From NCBI GenBank assembly GCA_964628455.1, contig CAZVPD010000072.1, positions 1 through 17,615 on the forward strand: a stretch of DNA of 17,615 bases, given 5' to 3'. The notes beneath the pieces are model-generated. The model was not told the origin of the DNA and did no database searches. It saw nothing but the letters and a program-made list of their open reading frames with translations. Position 1 is the stretch's first letter. Each line of letters starts with the position of its first letter. This document shows, piece by piece, positions 13,453 to 17,615 of this stretch. The DNA comes from JAQVWU01 sp964628455. GTDB lineage: Bacteria > Bacillota > Clostridia > Oscillospirales > CAG-272. A program made the position numbers and the translations under genes.

Positions 13453-16007
13453 TTACTTAATCGTGAAAGAGAAGGCTGCGAGGTTCGGGAAATATGGACG
13501 GTCCAGTTCAAGCTCGCTTTGAGCGCTTGAAATTCCGTTGACATAGCGCGCAGCCACACAGTCCCAGCCGCCGGTAAATTCCGTGATAAATGCCGCAGTG
13601 CCGTCTCCGTCCTCATCCCAACAGCCTGTGACGAGCGATTTGCTGCCGTTTATCGCGGCGAGCTGCCTGAAGGAATCGGCCGCGGCGTTTTCATCGCTGC
13701 CGACGAGTCGGTAATAGCTGTCATCACCGCTGCCGGCCAGTTCATAATAGCCCGCGTCATACAGCAGATCCGAAGCTTTTCCGCACGGGAATTCCTTCGC
13801 GTTATAATAGGCCGGGATGATGCCCTGGGTTTCGCCGTTTATCGTAAATTGGATATAATGGCCGCCCTGCAGCTCAAGCGAATCGCCGAAAAGATAGCCG
13901 AGNNNNNNNNNNNNNNNNNNNNNNTGAATACGAGATACTCAGTGCCGTTTTCGCCGGTTTTCATACCCTTTTCTTCAAGCTCGAACAGTCCGTAGCTCAG
14001 ATCGGCCGTGACCGGTTCGCCGTTATACAGGACGGTTCCCTTTTCGCCTTTGGAATCGCCGTATTCCGGTATACCGGCAGGCGCGGTTCCCGCTTCCGAA
14101 ACGCCCTGCGCCATGCTGCCGGAACCGATGTCGCCGTATTGATACTCCTGATATTCCGAGGTGCACCCGGCGGGCAGCATCTCATTGACCGGAGTTATGC
14201 CCATATAAGTGACGCTGACAAGATTGGGAAGCGCAGCCAGCGCGGACGCGTCAAAATATCCTCCGAGCAGCGAAAAACCGGTGTATAAATCCGCCGTTTC
14301 GAAAAAGCCCGAAATCAATTCGTTTTCTCTCGGGGAAGCGTTCGGGTCGTATAAATAACAGCCTTCGGGATAGTCGGCAGCGTCGGGGAACGACAGGAGC
14401 ATTTCGGCGCGTTCGGCTTCATCGAGGGCGGGATCATAGTAATTTTTCAAACAATAGAAGGCTTTTATAATTTTTAATATCTCATCCGCAGAATGGTTTT
14501 CATAACCATTTTCGAGGTAATAGCCGTTGGCTGCGTCAAGATAATTCTCTTCGAAACGGCGGGGCTCGATCTTTTCGGGAAAAGCTGCTATTTCCCTGCC
14601 GTTTACGATATAATCTGCGATCATGACGGCGTCTTTTGCGCCGGTCACGCTTGTGCTGCCGGTATCCGCGGTTGACATGGAATTCCCGGCACCCGTTATC
14701 GAGTTGATGTCGCTGGCGCGGATCACGAGTGTTTCGATTCCCCCGATCATTTCGGAGGTGACGGCATCACTGCCGGACAGCCCGTAATAGCCGCGTATTG
14801 CCTCGTCGAGGAAAATGTTTCCGGAGCTGCCGTTTACCGGCATACTGCCTGACGCCGCCGGGCTGCCGGTTACCGGCATGCCGCAGGAGGACATGACGAC
14901 CATATTGACGGTCAGTGCGGCGAGTACAAACAGCACCGCTGCGATAACCGAGAATCTGCTTGTTTTGGTGAATTTCATATTTCTGTATCTCCTTTCGAGA
15001 AAACGTTTGCCGGGATTTCCGCTCAGGAACAGTCCGCTGCCCAGTTTGTTTGCAGGCGCGGGCTGCGGAGAATTGCAGAGGCGCTCGGCAATGTCAAGTA
15101 TGGTGAACATATAGGAATCGCTGTGCTGCCGTCCGAGTGTTTTGAGCACAAAATTGTCGCAGGCAAGCTCGCAGTCCTCGGCGACGGCACGGTAAACGAG
15201 ATACGAAAGCGGATTAAACCAGTGCAGCGAGGTTATAATCAGCGCACACAGCTTGAAAAGCAGGTCATACCGGCCGGCGTGGCACAACTCGTGCATGAAG
15301 ATGAATCGCAGCCGGTCATCGCTGTAATACCGGCACTCATCACCCATGTAGATTTCGGGGTAAAACAGTCCGGCGACACAGGGTGAACAGGAAAATCCTT
15401 CCCGGACGATGCGGATACGGATGTTCTGCCGGATGCCCAGGCGTTCCCTGCACTCGCTGAAGATGCCGGCGATGTGTCCGTCCGTATAAGGCCGGGAATG
15501 ATCGCGCATGAGCTTTTTTGCCGCGAGGTAGGCGTTAAGAGACTTTGTCGCCAAAAATCCCGAGATTCCGGCCCAGACGCAGAGCAGCAGGATGCAGACG
15601 GCTGTAAAGGCAACATCCGGCCCGCCGTCACGGTCCGGTCCGTCTCCGTCAACGGTGCTGCCGTCGCTGACCGCGACTGCGGTTAAGTTTTCGCCGTATA
15701 GTCTGCGTGCAAGATCAATGTCGCGCTGCGCGTCGGTGATGCTGCCGCCGGTTGCATCGCCGGGCACATACAGCGCTTCAGTCCGTGCGGATACGCCTTC
15801 GGATCCGGAGTCCGTTCCGAAGGATATCACCGCGCGGCCTGAATAGAAGGGTACAAGGGCGCAAAGAAGCACCGCCGCCCATATGATGCACATGATATTT
15901 TCCCGTCCGCGCAGCAAACGGCGGCGAAGGAGCAATGCTCCGCCCGATCCCAGTGTAAACAGCAGGGTCAGAAGCAGGATATTGACCAGAAGACCGGCGG
16001 CCGTCAT
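13453..16007 (-). CDS. M56 (BlaR1-like) membrane metalloprotease with large extracytoplasmic domain
   Basis: This is a sensor-transducer protein of about 850 residues that would cleave or inactivate the co-encoded BlaI-type repressor. Transmembrane segments lie near residues 5-27, 39-54, 133-154 and 353-372. The zinc motif HELCH (H239, E240, H243) sits in a cytosolic loop, and EDCELACD (E280) supplies the third ligand; SLHWFNPLSYLVYRAV between them is typical of M56. After the last helix comes a Gly/Ser-rich linker and a long extracytoplasmic domain that lacks the SxxK/SxN/KTG motifs of the BlaR1 penicillin sensor. An N run at 13903-13924 interrupts it. Beyond the gap a 149-residue frame continues (GYLFGDSLELQGG... 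to ...AAFSFTIK, stop 13453-13455), offset by one base as drawn, so I join them. The start at 16007 overlaps the repressor stop (ATGA), indicating coupled translation. The inducing signal is unknown. Confidence 0.82.
13903..13924. other. Assembly gap (22 N) inside the M56 gene
   Basis: Twenty-two undetermined bases. The reading frames on the two sides join only if the true length is 2 modulo 3 (20 or 23, for example), whereas 22 is 1 modulo 3. The N count is therefore an estimate and not a real length. Confidence 0.9.
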
Positions 16008-16432
16008 TTTGAAGTATCCTTGTCCGTACCCATGCGTGAGATCAGGATACGGAGCTCGTCGATATCGCCGCGGGAGAGCTTTTCGCTGCCGAGGAGCGCG
16101 GAAATAAGGTTTTTGGTATCGTTTTTATAGACGGTCTCCAGGAAATTGCCTGCCGCGTTCTGCCGGTATTCCTCTTCGCTGACAAGGGGGATGCAGCAGT
16201 TGGCGCGGCCGGCCTTCTCGGTTCGGACAAAGCCTTTTGCGGCGAGTCGATTGATCAGTGTGAGGATTGTGGTGAGTTTGAGATGCCCGATTTGTCCGGG
16301 TGCGAACACGAGCATAGCCCCGGCGGTGACGCCGGTGCAGTCGCCGCCTTTTTCGCGCTCCATATCCCAGATAATCTGCATGACCTGAAGCTCCGAATCA
16401 GGGAGGATAGCGATCCTGCCTTTTTTCTTCAT
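16004..16432 (-). CDS. BlaI/MecI-type transcriptional repressor
   Basis: This 142-residue winged-helix repressor of the BlaI/MecI family has the N-terminal fold ILPDSELQVMQIIWDMEREKGG, the recognition region LKLTTILTLINRLAAKGFV, the wing RTEKAGRANCCIPLVSEEEYR, and a C-terminal dimerisation helix region that the partner protease would be expected to cleave (NLISALLGSEKLSRGDIDELRILI). The ATG at 16432 is chosen because homologues begin just before this fold; the ribosome-binding site (GAAAGG) is distant and imperfect. The frame is open further upstream to 16486. The stop overlaps the M56 start by four bases. Binding sites at 16515-16557 and 16456-16471 indicate autoregulation. It need not concern beta-lactams: many such pairs in Clostridia control other envelope functions. 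Confidence 0.88.
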   Translation of the reverse strand: MKKKGRIAILPDSELQVMQIIWDMEREKGGDCTGVTAGAMLVFAPGQIGHLKLTTILTLINRLAAKGFVRTEKAGRANCCIPLVSEEEYRQNAAGNFLETVYKNDTKNLISALLGSEKLSRGDIDELRILISRMGTDKDTSK

Positions 16433-16455
16433 GATGCAAAACCAGCCTTTCACAG

Positions 16456-16471
16456 TTATATGTACATATAA
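16456..16471. promoter_or_regulatory. Perfect 16-bp palindrome in the leader of the repressor gene
   Basis: TTATATGTACATATAA is a perfect palindrome containing the TACAT/ATGTA half-sites typical of BlaI/MecI operators. It begins 24 bp upstream of the start codon at 16432, downstream of the promoter. It is a candidate third operator. Confidence 0.5.
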
Positions 16472-16497
16472 AGTTCCGAATGTCATGACCTGTTTCT

Positions 16498-16526
16498 ATT
16501 ATACACACAGCTTCTACATTTGTCAA
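16498..16526 (-). promoter_or_regulatory. Consensus sigma-A promoter of the BlaI/M56 operon
   Basis: On the minus strand TTGACA (16526-16521) and TATAAT (16503-16498) are both exact and spaced 17 bp apart. Transcription would start near 16491. The -35 hexamer is overlapped by the operator-like site at 16515-16524. Confidence 0.88.
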
Positions 16527-16557
16527 GCGTTTTGCAAAAAAATATTTTACAGATGTA
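16515..16557. promoter_or_regulatory. Two BlaI-type operators at the promoter
   Basis: TACAGATGTA (16548-16557) is a perfect TACA-N2-TGTA site, and TACATTTGTC (16515-16524) matches all but one base of that pattern. Their centres are 33 bp apart, near three helical turns, and the second overlaps the -35 box. This layout is as expected for autorepression by the BlaI-type protein. Confidence 0.65.
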
Positions 16558-16582
16558 GAATAAAACTTTTTAAAAATTGCCT

Positions 16583-16628
16583 AAAAAAAAAAGAGCTGCC
16601 CCGAAAACCATCGAAAGTTTTCAGGGCA
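16583..16628 (-). terminator. Intrinsic terminator of the GH109-like gene
   Basis: On the minus strand TGCCCTGAAAAC (16628-16617) pairs with GTTTTCGGGGCA (16608-16597) with one mismatch. It is followed by GCTC and ten T (16592-16583). It starts about 18 bases after the stop codon and insulates the divergent-side BlaI operon from upstream transcription. Confidence 0.92.
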
Positions 16629-16645
16629 CCCGCTTTTATTTATAT

Positions 16646-17615
16646 TTATATTTCGACGTCCCCGCCGAAAAGCTCTTCGTGCACGGCATCGAGCGAAAAG
16701 ACCGACGCGGGCGCGCCCGTGCGTTTGATCCATTTACCGTCGGTGAAATCGGGCACGGCGACGGGCATGCTGCCCATGGAAACCGACTGCTCGGACAGGC
16801 AGGAGACAGCCATCATCGTTGCCGTGTCGTAAACGTCGATCGGGGGCGCGGTCCTGTTGCGAACCGCTTCGAAGAAGCCGCGCATGACGAGATAGTCCAT
16901 GCCGCCGTGCCCGCCGCGGACGTTTTTGCGGAACTGCTTCCAGAGGGGATGCTCGAACTCCTCCATATAGCTTTCCATTTTTTCCCACTGATGCTCGGGA
17001 GAACGCCCTTCGATGTAAATCGAAGCGTTATCCTCCATCCAGAGGCCTTTGGTGCCCTGAACCCGGCCGCCGCGCGAATAGGGGCGCGGGAGTGTCGTGT
17101 CGTGCGTCAGCACGACCGTCTCGCCGTGCGCGCATTTGATCACGGTCGTGACGATGTCCCCGAGCGCGAAGTCGGTCTTCGCGAGTGGATAGTCGGGACC
17201 GATCTTTTCGTTGATATAGGCGTGCAGCCCCCTTGACTTCGAAGCCGTGGAGGTCAGGGTCAGCATCCGGTTCCCGCGGTTGATGTTCAGATAATTCTGA
17301 ATGGGTCCGAGCGCGTGCGTCGGATACAGCTCGCCGTTGCGGTGGACGTAGTGCCACGTGCGCTCGTGTTCGGTCTCCATGCCCCTGGCAAGCCCGCGCA
17401 GGTCGTGCTCGTATCCGCCCTGCACATGGACAAGTTCGCCGAAAAGGCCCTTTTTGATCATGTTAAGCACGGTGAGTTCCTCGCGCCCGTAGCAGCAGTT
17501 TTCGAGGATGCCGCAATGCGACCCCGTACGCTCGTGCGCGCGGACAAGCTGCCAGCATTCGTCGATGCTCGAAGCCGGTCCGACCTCGAACGCCGCGTAT
17601 TTGCCCGCGTTCATG
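16646..17615 (-). CDS. GH109-like Gfo/Idh/MocA-fold glycosidase, N-terminus outside the window
   Basis: The C-terminal 323 codons of a Gfo/Idh/MocA-fold protein match the NAD-dependent glycoside hydrolase family 109 (alpha-N-acetylgalactosaminidase type). Visible family features are AGKYAAFEV at the end of the Rossmann domain, ILENCCYGREELTVLNMIKKGLFGELVHVQGGYEHDLR, the ELYPTHALGP motif with the Tyr and His reported near the active site, and YLNINRGNRM. C-terminal features are GMDYLVMRGFFEAVRNR and DVYDTATMMA. GH109 enzymes use a tightly bound NAD and a transient oxidation to cleave the sugar. The NAD-binding Gly motif and any signal peptide lie outside the window. The ATG at 17614-17612 is internal, not the start. 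Some relatives act on other substrates, so the exact sugar is unknown. A strong terminator follows the stop codon. Confidence 0.85.
   Translation of the reverse strand, partial: MNAGKYAAFEVGPASSIDECWQLVRAHERTGSHCGILENCCYGREELTVLNMIKKGLFGELVHVQGGYEHDLRGLARGMETEHERTWHYVHRNGELYPTHALGPIQNYLNINRGNRMLTLTSTASKSRGLHAYINEKIGPDYPLAKTDFALGDIVTTVIKCAHGETVVLTHDTTLPRPYSRGGRVQGTKGLWMEDNASIYIEGRSPEHQWEKMESYMEEFEHPLWKQFRKNVRGGHGGMDYLVMRGFFEAVRNRTAPPIDVYDTATMMAVSCLSEQSVSMGSMPVAVPDFTDGKWIKRTGAPASVFSLDAVHEELFGGDVEI

Noticed and set aside
13839..13902. C-terminus of the M56 protein read directly through the 22 N
   Set aside because: That frame gives a short nonsensical tail. The frame shifted by one base continues for 149 residues to a stop at 13453-13455.

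Overview
The window looks like a fragment of an uncultured, moderately GC-rich Firmicute of the class Clostridia, possibly from the Oscillospiraceae side. The evidence is its sigma-A type promoters (several with exact TATAAT and 17-bp spacing), purine-rich Shine-Dalgarno sites, U-tract intrinsic terminators, a BlaI/M56 regulator pair, lipoprotein solute-binding proteins, and a hairpin-rich intergenic repeat of the kind seen in gut Clostridia. No tRNA, rRNA, CRISPR array, transposase or phage gene is visible. A 22-N assembly gap lies at 13903-13924. The taxonomic call is inference.

Left part (1-8125). A truncated two-helix membrane protein runs off the left edge on the minus strand. Next on the plus strand are an AraC-family regulator (541-1380) and a secreted, membrane-anchored 5'-nucleotidase/metallophosphatase (2015-3958), whose frame is cut by a single in-frame TGA. 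A large minus-strand lipoprotein (4042-6504) joins a probable beta-propeller region to a solute-binding-like domain and carries an internal 60-bp tandem duplication. At 6783-6992 there is a decayed, internally deleted second copy of the AraC gene together with its promoter. That promoter now sits directly in front of a DUF6398-type protein gene (7019-8071).

Middle part (8126-13452). After a compact three-hairpin intergenic repeat come three minus-strand genes. The first is a MutS2-like ATPase without the usual Smr nuclease domain, preceded by a roughly 250-nt structured leader that ends in an intrinsic terminator. The other two form an operon: a DUF4838-type protein (12064-13023), then a solute-binding lipoprotein (10575-12050). 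No ABC permease genes are next to it.

Right part (13453-17615). A translationally coupled pair encodes a BlaI-type repressor and an M56 (BlaR1-like) membrane metalloprotease with a large C-terminal extracytoplasmic domain that is not recognisably penicillin-binding. The promoter and leader carry TACA-N2-TGTA type operators. The M56 reading frame continues through the N gap if the true gap length is 2 modulo 3. At the right edge is the C-terminal part of a GH109-like Gfo/Idh/MocA-fold glycosidase. Together the solute-binding proteins, DUF4838 protein and GH109-like enzyme suggest glycan scavenging. The most unusual items are the AraC gene relic with promoter capture, the mutS2-like leader RNA, the interrupted nucleotidase and the BlaI/M56 system with an unfamiliar sensor domain.
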